Under the pieces are notes generated by a model. The model was not told the origin of the DNA. It searched no databases and worked only from the letters and a program-made list of their open reading frames with translations. 64,000 bases of DNA. It comes from Spinacia oleracea (lineage: Eukaryota > Streptophyta > Magnoliopsida > Caryophyllales > Amaranthaceae). The stretch's first letter is position 1; each line of letters starts with the position of its first letter. Both the position numbers and the translations under genes were made by a program. The stretch covers positions 4,255,747 to 4,319,746 of the forward strand of contig NC_079488.1 in assembly GCF_020520425.1 (NCBI RefSeq), given 5' to 3'. Positions 33,931-46,245 of the stretch are shown piece after piece.

Positions 33931-35080
33931 ATGGGAGTTATAGGGAAGCTAGAAGTTGATGTTGAGATTAAGTCACAAGGTGATCTTTTTCATGAACTGT
34001 TTGGGCAGAAGCCACACCATGTTGCCAATATCACCCCCGATAAAATCCATACTTGTGACGTGCATGAGGGTCATTTTGGAAAGCCTGGCTCTATCATTTG
34101 TTGGGATTATACTATTGGTAATTATTTCCTTTATCCAATCATTAATTAGACATTGTTTTTTTTACCTGATTTGACCTGATTTTCCTAGTTTCTGGTCTGG
34201 TTTGATCTAGTCTAATATGGTCTGGTCTGATCCTTTTCGGTCTGGTCTGAATGTTTTATATGAGTTTTCATTTTCTTTTTCTGGTATTTTTTCGGTATTG
34301 TCTGAATGTTTTTCTGAGTGTTTTTTTTGTTTTTTTATGGTCTGGTCTAGTCTGGTCTGATCTGAATATTTTATGTGAGAGTTTTTTACTTTTTTCGGTC
34401 TGGTATTGTATGATATGATTTTTCTAGTTTGATATGATAAATCATAAGAATAAGGTTTGCTACATCGTGTTTGTTATTTTGTTATATTGCTATGTTGTTT
34501 AAATTACTTTACGTTCTTATTTAGTTACTTATCGATTGTAAATATCTATGCTCCTAAATGGTAATTATATTTACAATTGTTACATAGTTGGTAAGAGAGA
34601 AAATATATGTGTCGTCGTTATGTGTTGGCAATCTATAGTTCACATGTTTTTTTGTTGAATGGTAATTATTTGATTATTACTGAAAATAACTTATTTTTAC
34701 TGACTCAACTTGTTAGTGCTTTTATTGTATGAGATTGCTAATTATAATTAATTTATACTCATGCTCCATTCTATTCGATTTATTTTGTATGAATTTATCT
34801 ATGAATCGCAGATGGGAAGAAATGTGTAGCAAAGGAGATAGTTGAAGAAATAGATGAAGAGAAGCAATATGTGAAGTTCAAAGTCATAGAAGGACATCTC
34901 CTTGAAGAGTTCAAGGGCTTTAGCGTGAGTATTCATGTTATTCCTAGTGGTGAAACAACAATTGTGAAGTGGACTATTGAGTTTGAGAGGTTTGCTGTTG
35001 ATGGGCCCTACCCAACCAAGATTATGGACTTTTGCATTGGTATCACCAAGGATATTGAGGCCCATCATCTCAATGAATAA
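33931..35080 (+). CDS. MLP-like protein (Bet v 1 / major latex protein family), gene 2
   Basis: Exons 33931-34117 (ATG to ATTG|GTAATT) and 34812-35080 (CGCAG|ATGGG to TAA); exon lengths 187 and 269 nt are identical to gene 1. The 151-residue product begins MGVIGKLEVDVEIKSQGDLF, has HELFGQKPHH, CDVHEGHFGKPGS, DGKKCVAKEIVEEID, FKVIEGHLLEEF and ends DIEAHHLNE. It is closely similar to gene 1 but diverged in the middle of exon 2 (SIHVIPSGETTIVKW). The gene is intact. The 694-bp intron carries a TCTGGTCTGGT-rich repeat. Its upstream region is duplicated and carries MITEs, so its regulation may differ from gene 1. Confidence 0.94.
34155..34445 (+). repeat. TGGTCTGGTCT-rich dispersed repeat in MLP2 intron
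   Basis: Many imperfect copies of GGTCTGGTCTGATC, related in reverse orientation to 15250-15365 (AGACCAGACC). Probably a decayed dispersed element; class unknown. Confidence 0.6.
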
Positions 35081-35464
35081 TAAATTAATAATACATGCAT
35101 GCATGATTATTTTTGGTGAATTTTTTTATTTGAGTAAATGTTGTTTGATGGGGAGTAATTTCTACTCTGATCGCTCGGTCTCTTTTTATTCTTTTTATTT
35201 CGGATTTTTTGTGAGACAGTAAAAGGTTAAAGTAGAAAGAACAAAAAAAAGACTGATAGATAGAGTATTTTGTTGTTGAAATAAGTGGGTGGTGGCTTTG
35301 TTATTGTATGCTCGTATTTTGCATCTTATTGTGTGAGAATGAATATTTGTTATTGTGAAAACGTTGTTTACACTAGAGCATTTGACGGCTTTGACTTTTG
35401 GAGATAAGGAACGATTATTTCTTGGAACATCGTAACAGATCAATTTCTTAATAGTTTACTATCG
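35081..35464. other. Downstream of MLP2, no gene
   Basis: Probable 3' UTR (AATAATAAATTAATAA just after the stop), then AT-rich sequence up to the CACTA target site ACC at 35465-35467. Confidence 0.5.
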
Positions 35465-36159
35465 ACCCACTACTACAAAACAGGGAATAGAGTAGTGTTG
35501 AAATACACTTTATAGGACGCCTTAGAGGCGTTCTCTAACTCAACGCGCTATAAAGTTTATAAAACGGGTAAAAGAACCGTTTTATATACCTAGTCATAAA
35601 GTAGAGTGATAAGAGAAAGAGCACATTTAACGCGTTATATTTCACAGCAATGCAATTAAAATACAGATTATACAACTCAGGAGAAAAAATAACAAGAACC
35701 CCAAAGCGCACCCACCTCCACACCACCAACACCAAGAATCACCACCTCTACACCAGCCACCACCATAACAACTTAACAATTTAGATCAATGAATATAACA
35801 TAATAATTGTAAATCAACTACAATAAGCAAACAAAGTAGATATTTCCAACAAAATATACCCCTACTTTTAGCCTCTCCACTCTGTGTGTGATTCTTTTAG
35901 CTCAAGTCTGTCAGTAAAACTCTCAGAAAATCAACACCAAACTCTCAACAACAAAAACAATATAGAAAAAGGAAAACCATGTCCATGGCAATTAACACAA
36001 CTCCATTCATCCTAAATATGGGAGCAATATTAACCTGCCTCGATAGATGCAATAGAAAATGGACCAAATTACAATTTTAAAGTTTAAGCTCACTATATTG
36101 CTTGTCTAAAATTGGGTTTTCTCTGTTTTCTAACCAAACCACCAGTTTGAAAAGAGACT

Positions 36160-36358
36160 TGTTGGAGTTTGTTCCTCCAAAAAGGAATGCTTCAAAAGAA
36201 TGAAAAACCAATTGTCCCACATTGATAAAAAATCCACATACTACCTTCTTTATATATTGCACTACCCTTTAATCATTTGTTTAAGAGTGCTTGAGAGTGG
36301 CATGGGTGGTCACAACACACACGCGCGCGCGCCGGGCCGGGCTCGGGCGAGGGCCTTG
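36160..36358 (+). repeat. Copia-2 5' LTR, first piece
   Basis: Nearly identical to 57123-57324, from TGTTGGAGTTTG to the CGCGCGCG-rich GGGCCGGGCTCGGGCGAGGG stretch and CCTTG. CCTTG (36354-36358) is the target site of the inserted Copia-1. Confidence 0.9.
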
Positions 36359-36482
36359 TGAAGGAAATAATGCCCTTGGTCCAAGTATGCATTCTATGTT
36401 AAGTCTAATAAATGCGGTTCAGTATTAATTAACAAGTTAATAATTCAGTGAGATCAAGTGAGCTGAATGCCTAGCTAGAGGC
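36359..36482 (+). repeat. Copia-1 5' LTR fragment
   Basis: 124 bp matching 51097-51220 with two differences seen by eye. It ends in GAGGC, the probable target site where the inverted relative was inserted. Confidence 0.88.
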
Positions 36483-37910
36483 TGTTAGGTTATGATACAT
36501 ATGATATTACATAAATCATGCGGAAACAACCATTAACCCAGGATTACATATTATTTACACATAATCATATAGCATAATTTAGATGCATACTCTTTGTTGC
36601 GTGCCCTCCCTAGCTGCGCCCGAACCGAACAAGAACAAGTCTTTAGGACTCCAAGTGTCGTCCCTCCGTAGATAGTCCACAGCACGTCCGGATCCGCCTT
36701 AAGATTGACCAACTAGAATCGCCCTTAAGGTACTAGAATTTTCGGCACTTTTGAGCAAGATGTGTGGCTGAATTTTTCTCTCAAAAACTCACTTTGAATA
36801 CTTTGAAACTCGTTATAAATTGTGAACCCAGGCCACATATTTATAGGGTTATGGAAAGGGAATTGGAATCCTATTCAGATACAAATTAATTAAACCTAGA
36901 ATCCTACAAGAACTCTAATTTAATTATTTTATCAAATAGAATTAGGATTTTAATCATTAACCGAACTCTGCACGTTTTAGGAAACGTGCACGAACACAAA
37001 CACTTACGCACACACACACGGCAGCCTCGATGGGCCGCCCATGCGTGCGTGCGAGCAGCAGCCCACGCAGCGAGGCCTGCGCGAGCCACAAGCCCACGCA
37101 AGCACCCGCGCGCGCTGCGCGCACTGTGCGCGCTGCCACGGCCTGCTGGGCCTGGCCTTGCGCTGGGCCTGGCGTGGCTGTTTGTGTGGCGCGCTTGGCT
37201 TGCTGGGCGATGGCCTGGCTTCGTGCTGGGCCCTCGTCCGGCAGGCCTCGTCCGATGCTTATTCGTACGATACGCTTCCGATTAAATTTCCGATTCCGGA
37301 ATTCATTTCCGATACGAACAATATTTAACATTTCCGATTCCGGAATTAATTTCCGTTTCGAACAAATATTTAATATTTCCGTTTCCGGAATTATTTTCCG
37401 ATTCCGGTAATATTTCCGATTCTGACAATATTTCCGTTTCCGGCAATATTTCCGATTCTGGTAATATTTCCATTTCCGATAATATTTTCCGATACGTACC
37501 ATGTTTCCGTTTCCGGCAACATCTACGACTTGGATAATATTTATATTTCCGATACGATCCATATTTCCGTTTCCGGTAATATCATCGTTTCCGGAGTATT
37601 CATTTCTTGCCTGTGACGATCTCAGCTCCCACTGAAACCAAGATCCGTCGATTCCGAATATCCATAGATAGAGTATTTAATGCCATTAAATACTTGATCC
37701 GTTTACGTACTATTTGTGTGACCCTACGGGTTCAGTCAAGAGTAAGCTGTGGATTTAATATCATTAATTCCACTTGAACTGAAGCGGCCTCTAGCTAGGC
37801 ATTCAGCTCACTTGATCTCACTGAATTATTAACTTGTTAATTAATACTGAACCGCATTTATTAGACTTATCATAGAATGCATACTTGGACCAAGGGCATT
37901 ATTTCCTTCA
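36483..37910 (-). repeat. LTR of the inverted Copia-1-family element
   Basis: 1,428 bp, homologous in reverse to 51097-52508 and 60695-62135. On the minus strand it has a TATAAATATG box near 36847-36837, a GC-rich block (37030-37240) and an array of GGAAACGGAAATATT-type units (37290-37600). Long ORFs in the GC-rich block appear in several frames and are not genes. Confidence 0.9.
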
Positions 37911-40136
37911 GTCTCCCACTTGTCCTTAGGGACAAGTGTGCATTTCCTAATTTCTTTGTCGCTCGATGCTTGCTCTTGAACATAAGGTAAGAGTTGTCAT
38001 CCTTATTATGTCCAGAGGTGTTCCTCGGTTTCAGAGTTCAACTGATCAAATAAACAGATAATCATAGCCTATGATTCATCCGAGCACGGCCATGCATTTC
38101 ACAGTTTCTAGCTCTCCGAGTGGCCTTGTACAACTTTTAAGCATCTCATCCCGATTTATGGGAGGACAATCCCAATCTTGCGATCTTGAGATTAGACTTC
38201 GTTTGATAGGTGATTACCTGAGCGTTGCCTTTATAGCCTCCTTTTACGGTGCGACGGTTGGTCAACGTCAAAGCAACCAGTTCTCAAACAAGTAATCTCA
38301 AATCACTCAGGTATTGAGGATTTAGTGTCTAATAATTTTAATGAAATTTACTTATGACAGATTTTCATCTCTTACAGTAAAGTTTCATAGGTCTTGTCCG
38401 ATACTAGTCTTCCCAAAGTAAGTATCTATGCAAATGATTATGACATTGCCATGTCCACATAGTTCAAGAAACAGAACTACTAGTCATCTTGCATTCTAGT
38501 CGTCTAACGTTTTCTATGCGTCCAATTTTATAGAAAACTCCGACTAGGGACCATTTTCAACTTTTGACTTTCAAGTTCACTTGATAGACATTTCTTAGTC
38601 ACAGGACTGGTCCTGACAGTCTATCTTGAATATATTGTCAAATTGAAGGGACTCATCATTTAATACTAAACCAAGATTAAATGGAATATGAAAATACATT
38701 TCATATATGATAAATGTTCAACCCCATTGTTTTACAACCATGGGCCTCAAACCCATCTTTAAAACAGTTCATGGAATTCAAAGCTATGCTTGATTTCCAG
38801 TGCTACAACGTGAGTGTTGCTTCTCACTTGTTGCATAGGTTTAGTTATCATGCTTTGCCAATCTTAATATCCTTTTCATCGAATGTTCTTCGAGATATGA
38901 TGATAAGATCTTTTGAGTTTGTTTATTATGTGATCTAGTCTTTCTTACTTCGATAGTGGTTCTACGCATTTTGCAATGAAGAATCATCAAGTTAGCAGAC
39001 ATGTGATCCACCCAAGTTCAATGAAGAACTCATTAATATAAACAACTCTGTTTTATTGCTTCTTAGGCAATAAGTACTTTTACTTCAACTGTTTAGGTTG
39101 CTAGTGATGCTTTGTTTGGATTTGCTTATCCAAGCAGTTCACAGATATGTGGAAGACTTTCCAGCTATATCTTAGAACATATTTAATTTCCCACGCAACA
39201 ACTCATGGTCTTCAATCCATGTTGCCATTTCAAAACACGGTGCTCTTTAGCTCGTCCTTGTCAATGGTTAACTCCAAAGGGTCTTGCTTGATCCTTTGCC
39301 AGTGTTTATGCGTGTAGCATCAATATTTAGCATATCTTTATTTCCTTGAATCAAGAAGTAATCCTATGTACCTTTTCAGGTACCATAAGTTTTTCTTGAT
39401 CTCAATCTAATTGGTCTTCACTTAGATCAATAGAGATTGGTATATGTTCGTCATGCCTAAAGTCATACGATACGTTTTTGGCGATCCTCATATTATATCA
39501 TACATGATAAATTCTTTTGTAGAATAATTCCCAATTGAATTCTATTCATGTAACTTTAGCTTATTCAATTTCAGTAGATACTGAATCCAGCTAAATTCTT
39601 TGACATATAATATAGGTGAAGAATCTCATTAGATTCTTTGATGTTAACTTAGTAAATGCTTATACATAGTTCAAACATCCTTTACTTAGATTTATTCACA
39701 TGGGTCGAATATCTCCAATGGAGACTTTCGTGTTTGATTTAGTAAATGCCATTACTTAATCCAAAATAATATCATAAGATCTTTGTAAATAGATCTTAAT
39801 ACCCAGTATGTACTAAGTTTCGCCATGGTCCATTATTGATGAATAATTTCAAATCTAAGTCATTAGTATTTGAATGTTATTTCACAATAGAGAGATATGT
39901 GTGTGATACACATAGGACCAATTAAGTTTTAAGTACTCCCACTAAACTTCTTATATATCTATAAGAATCATGTATATTTTATGAAACTAAAATACTTATT
40001 AGTTTCACTAAAATACAGTTCCAATTCCCAATTGCTTGCTTAAATCTGTACTTAGATTTTATAAGCTAGCTTTCCTTTTCAAGCATTTATTTGGATCCAC
40101 AAACTCTATGACATACCATGTACATATTGTATTCCA

Positions 40137-40445
40137 TCATTTGATTGAGGAATACGTTTTGTCATCCAATTGCCATATGTACCAATATGCAATCATTGCT
40201 TGAATTATAGACTTAAGCATTACGATTTTGCATGAGGTTTCAACACAATCCATGCCATGAATTTGCTTGTAACCTTTAGCAACTAATCCAGCTTTGTGTG
40301 TGAACATAATTCCATGTTTGATGGTTTTTATCCTTAAAACAAACTTGCAACCAATAGGTGTGAAACTATTCTTGCAAATCAACAAAATTTCAATTTTGTC
40401 ATCAAAACATTGAGTATGTTTTATGGCCTTTAACCAATTAAACAT
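40137..40445 (-). pseudogene. Copia reverse transcriptase fragment, degenerate
   Basis: 102 codons aligning with the start of the Copia-1 reverse transcriptase: PIGCKFVLRIK for the family's GSKWVFKLK, then AGLVAKGYKQIHGMD, MLKSIIQAMIAYW and WQLDDKTY for WQMDVKIAF. The catalytic motif downstream is lost. It belongs to the inverted element; upstream pieces of the same decayed pol are visible near 40870-40960. Confidence 0.75.
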
Positions 40446-43400
40446 ATAGTCTATATATGGCCTCTAACCATTTTAGGGAATCTGGGTTTCGTCATAGCTT
40501 TCTTACAAGTCACAAACTCATTAATCTACATGATAATAGTTTGACTGCAAGTTGTAGATTTCTTCACTATTTAATAGAAGAATCTCATAGTTTCATTGAC
40601 CTGATCTCTATGTTTCTTCACTATCTAATAGAAGAATCTCATAGTTCCAGTGACTTGAACTCTATGCCTACTAGGGTATAGAACATCAAACAATAGAATA
40701 TCAATAGCCACTTGAAAGTCCTTTGAATATTCTGTTCTCCTTGAAGCACTTGTAAAGTCTTCTAAGAGATATCTATTCTTTAAAGCCACTTCTAAAGTCC
40801 TTAAAGAATAAGTTCGGATTTTCTGAAGCACTTCGAAAAGCCTCCGGAATGTCCGTTTATGTTTGTTGTTCGCCTCGAAAACTTTCGAGGTCTATTTTCT
40901 CCCACTTGTCATTTTGGAAACGAATCTCCAAAAGGACATTATTTCGAGCAAACAAACATTATGTTCTCAAAAATTCGTGGTAGAAACAATACCCTTGTGT
41001 CTCATTTGAATAAATCACAATGAAACATATATCTATACTTGGACCTTAGTTTGTTGAATAACAAACACTAAGCTCCCACTGAGTTTAAGAACTCTTTAGA
41101 TATATTATGAAAAGATATTCTGAAATTACTTTTCAATAGCTTTGACGAATTTGGTTTAGTTTGGTGGTAGTTGAGCATTTTGTTTTAGAAATTATAGGAA
41201 AAGTCTTTATGATTCATCATTGATCGAATCAAGTACTAATTGACTTCGATCATTCCAACGTAGATATGCCATATCTTATGGAGCTAGATTGTGAAATTAC
41301 AACACACAATCATTGATGATCATATTTGGTCTCAAGTAATCATCAACATGATCTAACCTAGATCTTTATGATTTCTTGCCGAGTGGATTTTATACTTCTG
41401 AATCTTTGAACTAGCCAAACAGATTCAACTTATATCACATTTGAGTAAATAAACCTATATTCACTCAAATCCATGTGAAATAATAAAGTCATAAAACCTT
41501 TATTTAGCTTTGAACTCTATCGTCTAGGCGTTCTAACAATAGTTCATATTCTTTGTTACTTTCAACAAGTAAGACTAGCTTGTCTTAAGTTGATCTAGAA
41601 ATCAACCAACTTTCAAAAGTCCATCAAAATAGAGCTTATGAATGTTAACTTGTTGATATGGTCTAAGCAACAATGCCAAAGATTTAATGGAACTCAAATC
41701 AAGGGTTTGATTTGAACCTAGTAAAGTTCTTTAAAGAGTTGTTTGTTTTAATCAAGCATATTGACTCAACCAGTAATTGACCATTTCATTCAAATAAACA
41801 AACAAACAAGCATTGTTTTTGTTCTTCTGAATGTGAGTCTTTCTGTGTTTGAAGCAGAAATTTAGGTATGCTGATTATGGAACAAAATAGCCATTAAGTT
41901 CCAGCCTTTGAAAGGACTTAAAACAAACTAGATGACCCTACAACTAATGTAGCATTGCCATGCTTCATTTTCCACTTGTAGGTCATTAGTGTATCCTAGC
42001 TTCCATTATTTGAGTTATTACCGAAGTAAGAACCTCAAGCGGTATATGATACCAAGGAAGTTTGATTGCTAGGTCACTTCTCTTTAAACATAAATTTATA
42101 GGTAGAAACGGAATCGTAAATTCCTTTCATTTGTTCCTCGTTTTCCTATTTCTTGTACCCTTTCTTATAGTCTTAAGAATTGAATTCTTTAGTGTTGACT
42201 TTTATACTTTGTTAGACATGTCCAATGTCACCAACAAGGTTCTTTACCATTTTAATTTACGTTGAATATTTTGTTTCAACTAGATGATCTTACCAGAAGC
42301 TTCTAAAGTTTTCTAAGTATCGATCTATTCGAATGTCTAGGGACTAGACTCATTCGAGAATTAAATGGACAAAGATATTAGGTTGTTAACCATTGGTAAA
42401 GCTGAGCGTTTAAGCTCAATGCTTTATGATCTCAAAACTACAGTGTATTTTGAATTCACAAGCACCAATTGGTTTGCCATTCGATTTTGATATTCGAAAA
42501 CAACCATAAAAGTCGATATAAGAAACTTACATTTTAAATTGCTCACTTTCTCTCTTTTCCGTGAATCGTTCTTGGATTCACTACCAATCGAGGAAATTTA
42601 CTGTTACCTTTCTAAAAGGATTTATTGCAGTGCAAGATATTAATTATACACAATAATTAAAACATACATTGAAGCATGCAAAGTCTAAACATTTATCATG
42701 AATAATAACTTGAAAATCAAAGCAATCATGCAATTTCAACAAGTTATTAGCATTTTATTCGATTTTATTGTTCCGGCAGGTGTGAATAAAATGATTCCAA
42801 GACCCTAAAACCATTGAAGAATTAAGCACAGTTTGTCGACTCAATTCTAAAACATTTTAGGTAAGCAAAAGCCTTTTGCTAATAGTCTAGAAACTACTCT
42901 TGGTTGATAGGTACGTCTAAGAACTTATTAGGTAAACCTATCGATTTTGCCACGACATAAAAGGACTCCTTACTTATATCGTTGAGTTTCACCAAAACTA
43001 ACATGTACTCACAATTATTTGTGTACCTTGCCCCTTTAGGACCAATAAGTAACACCTCGCTGAGCGAAAACTATTACTAGATTAATGTAAAGGATATCCA
43101 AGCAAGTGTATATTTTGGCATGGCACCTTTTAACTCAATTTTTAAGTTTGGAACTTAAGGCTCTTACTATGTTGGTTAGATTTTAAGTGAACTAAAATCC
43201 TTAATCATGCAACATAATCAAGCTTTTGATCTCATGCATTTTAAGACATATTTAAAACAATAAATAACTTAAAACATGCATAAGATAAATGTGATCTAGT
43301 ATGGCCCGACTTCATCTTGAAGCTTTGACTTCAAAGTCCGTCTTGAAAATCTCCGTGGGAGGCACCATTTTCTTCAAATAGGATAAGTTATAACTAATTA

Positions 43401-43790
43401 CAACTATTTGATGGTACGCATACCATATTTGAATTGAAAAATAACTTTGGTACTTTAGACCAATTACATTCAAATTAATGGTACGCAGACCATATTTTCT
43501 ATCCTATTTGGGCCATACTAGTCACTTCATAACCTGCAAAACAGTACATATACAATATATACCATTCACCCATTCATTATCATGAATGGCCCACATAGCT
43601 GGTTAGTAAAACACATTATGCATCACGTAAATATTTGCAGCAATTAATCAAGGGCACCAATAATCTACCAATTATTCAGTCCTTATTAATTCTAATCAAG
43701 TTGTTTTAACCTTAAGGATTTGTAGACCTAATCAAGAGTTTATGACTAAAAAGCGCTCCCACTTAAACCAACAAATTTATATGCTTTACT

Positions 43791-45140
43791 AATTTTAAAC
43801 ATAAAAATGTATTTCTAGTCCAACCGGAAACATACAAATTTAATTAAAATTTAAAGCTCATATCAATTTATAGTTGAATCCAAAAAGTTTAATTTAATTT
43901 CAGTCGTTATTTAAATTAATTCATGATTTTAATTTTAGTAAAATAATTAGAATAAATAACATTTATTATAATTACAATATTCAAAATTAAAATCCAAGAA
44001 AATAATTTAAATTATTAATTTTAAAATTAATTAAAATTACGTGAACTGAAATTTTCAAATTAAACATTCAAAACGATCTAATCGTAACGCAAACACCCTA
44101 CGCATTGCACGCCCATGGGCCGCTCGCACACAGCCATCGCTGGCCATGTGCGCGCAGCCCATGCGCTCGTCGCATAGCTGCTGCATTTCCATCGCAAGCC
44201 TCCGCACGCATTGGTGCTCGCTGCGCGCGCCAGCGCTCATCGCACGCGAGCTATCGCTCGCAGTGCGCGCGCGACATCGCTCGCTGGGCGCGCGAGCCAT
44301 CGCTCGTTGGGCGCGCGACATCGCTCGCTGGGCGGGCGACATCGCTCGCTGTGCGCGCGAGCAATGCTGGGCGCAGCGCTCGTGGCACGCGAGCTTGCGC
44401 TCGCTGCGCGCGAGGCTGCGCGCTCTTGTGCGAGGCAGCGCGCGTTGTGGCGCAGCTCGCTTGCTGCCCACACGCGACTGCCTTGGCTCGCCCTTCGCCC
44501 ATGCCCATTCGTCCATTGCTCGTGGCACACGACACAAGGCAGGGCTGCTGCCTTGTGCTCGTGCACTACGCCCTTGCTCATTGCATTCGTGCCGCACGGG
44601 CGACGAGCTCCCTTGCTCGTCGTCGCATGCCCGCATTATACAACACCCCTTAAGGGTAACACGAAGCGTCCATTGCTTCGTGCGTGCAAGTTTTATGAAC
44701 GAATCGCATAAAAATTTAAAATTTATATTTAAAATTAATGAAAAATTAATAAATAATATTAATTTCATAATTTTAGGGCGAAAAATCGAAAATTTATTAT
44801 CCAATTGATTTCCGATTGTTATGGATTCAAGTCTAGGTCATAAAAATTTAAAATTTATCATAAATTTACAATTTTTATGGTGGTTTTTAATCATAGGTTT
44901 CTAATTAAATTACAATTAATTATGAAAATCAAATTAATTCTAAATTATTCTAATTTTCAACAAATTAATCATAATTACAAATTAGATTGCATAATTAACA
45001 AGACTAGGCATTCAAACTTGTTAAACATATGCAGTAGGTCAATCAAAAATTCAAGATTTATCAACAAGAATCGCAAAATTTATTTTAGTTTTTCGAATGC
45101 AAAATTTCGTAAATTTAAGATTTACGAAGGTTTTAGTTTT
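43791..45140. other. Junction zone between inverted and direct Copia-1 leaders
   Basis: Two AT-rich flanks surround a GC-rich block (about 44095-44640). Left flank probably belongs to the leader of the inverted element and the right end to the leader of Copia-1 (TTTTTCGAATGCAAAATTT resembles the leader after the LTR at 62135). The exact junction is not identifiable by eye. No LTR or primer-binding site is present where two 5' LTRs would be expected to meet. Confidence 0.5.
44095..44640. repeat. GC-rich tandem repeat block (CATCGCTCGCTGGGCGCGCGA units)
   Basis: Imperfect 20-26-bp units around CATCGCTCGCTGGGCG, GCGCGCGA and GCTCGCTGCGCGCG. Stops are rare in such sequence, so ORFs up to 249 codons occur in at least four frames on both strands; none has a domain. 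Part of the retrotransposon leader. Confidence 0.75.
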
Positions 45141-46245
45141 TAGTAATAAACTCTTGATTAGGTCTACAAATCCTTAAGGTTAAAACAACTTGATTAGAAT
45201 TAATAAGGACTGAATAATTGGTAGATTATTGGTGCCCTTGATTAATTGCTGCAAATGTTTACATGATGCATAATGTGTTTTACTAACCAGCTATGTGGGC
45301 CATTCATGATAATGAATGGGTGAATGGTATATATATATTGTATATGTACTGTTTTGCAGGTTATGAAGTGACTAGTATGGCCCAAATAGGATAGAAAATA
45401 TGGTCTGCGTACCATTAATTTGAATGTAATTGGTCTAAAGTACCAAAGTTATTTTTCAATTCAAATATGGTCTGCGTACCATCAAATAGTTGTAATTAGT
45501 TATAACTTATCCTATTTGAAGAAAATGGTGCCTCCCACGGAGATTTTCAAGACGGACTTTGAAGTCAAAGCTTCAAGATGAAGTCGGGCCATACTAGATC
45601 ACATTTATCTTATGCATGTTTTAAGTTATTTATTGTTTTAAATATGTCTTAAAATGCATGAGATCAAAAGCTTGATTATGTTGCATGATTAAGGATTTTA
45701 GTTCACTTAAAATCTAACCAACATAGTAAGAGCCTTAAGTTCCAAACTTAAAAATTGAGTTAAAAGGTGCCATGCCAAAATATACACTTGCTTGGATATC
45801 CTTTACATCAATCTAGTAATAGTTTTCGCTCAGCGAGGTGTTACTTATTGGTCCTAAAGGGGCAAGGTACACAAATAATTGTGAGTACATGTTAGTTTTG
45901 GTGAAACTCAACGATATAAGTAAGGAGTCCTTTTATGTCGTGGCAAATTCGATAGGTTTACCTAATAAGTTCTTAGACGTACCTATCAACCAAGAATAGT
46001 TTCTAGACTATTAGCAAAAGGCTTTTGCTTACCTAAGATGTTCTAGGATTAAGTCGACAAACTGTGCTTAGTTCTTCAATGATTTTAGGATCTTGGAATC
46101 ATTTTATTCACACCTGCCGGAACACATAACTTGAATAAAATGCTTAATAAACATTGAATTATGCATGTATGCTAGAATTTAAGTTTATTAAGAGAAACTG
46201 TGAATGGTTATTTATTTGTTTACTCTTTTCAATTGTAGTTTTAAT

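Larger units (their letters stand above)
36483..43790 (-). mobile_element. Inverted, decayed Copia-1-family element (3' LTR plus internal region)
   Basis: Begins with a full LTR in reverse (36483-37910, TGTTAGGTTATG to TTATTTCCTTCA). Continues with the reverse complement of the 3' internal region (polypurine tract complement CTCCCACTTGTCC at 37913) and a stop-filled copy of pol. It reaches the leader sequence, whose match to the + copy ends near 43760-43790 (CTAATCAAGAGTTTATGACT pairs with 45145-45165). The internal length (~5.9 kb) equals that of Copia-1. Its own 5' LTR and primer-binding site are absent. Pol is too degenerate to function. Confidence 0.8.

Noticed and set aside
36957..37562. 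ORFs of 95-201 codons in the reverse LTR (and similar ones at 51469-52083 and 61067-61591)
   Set aside because: They recur in every Copia-1-family LTR, follow the GGAAACGGAAATATT array and GC-rich block, and have no gene structure.
44055..44804. Long ORFs on both strands (up to 249 codons)
   Set aside because: They overlap one another in several frames within a GC-rich tandem repeat where stop codons are rare; no domain, and composition is Arg/Ala/Ser repeats.
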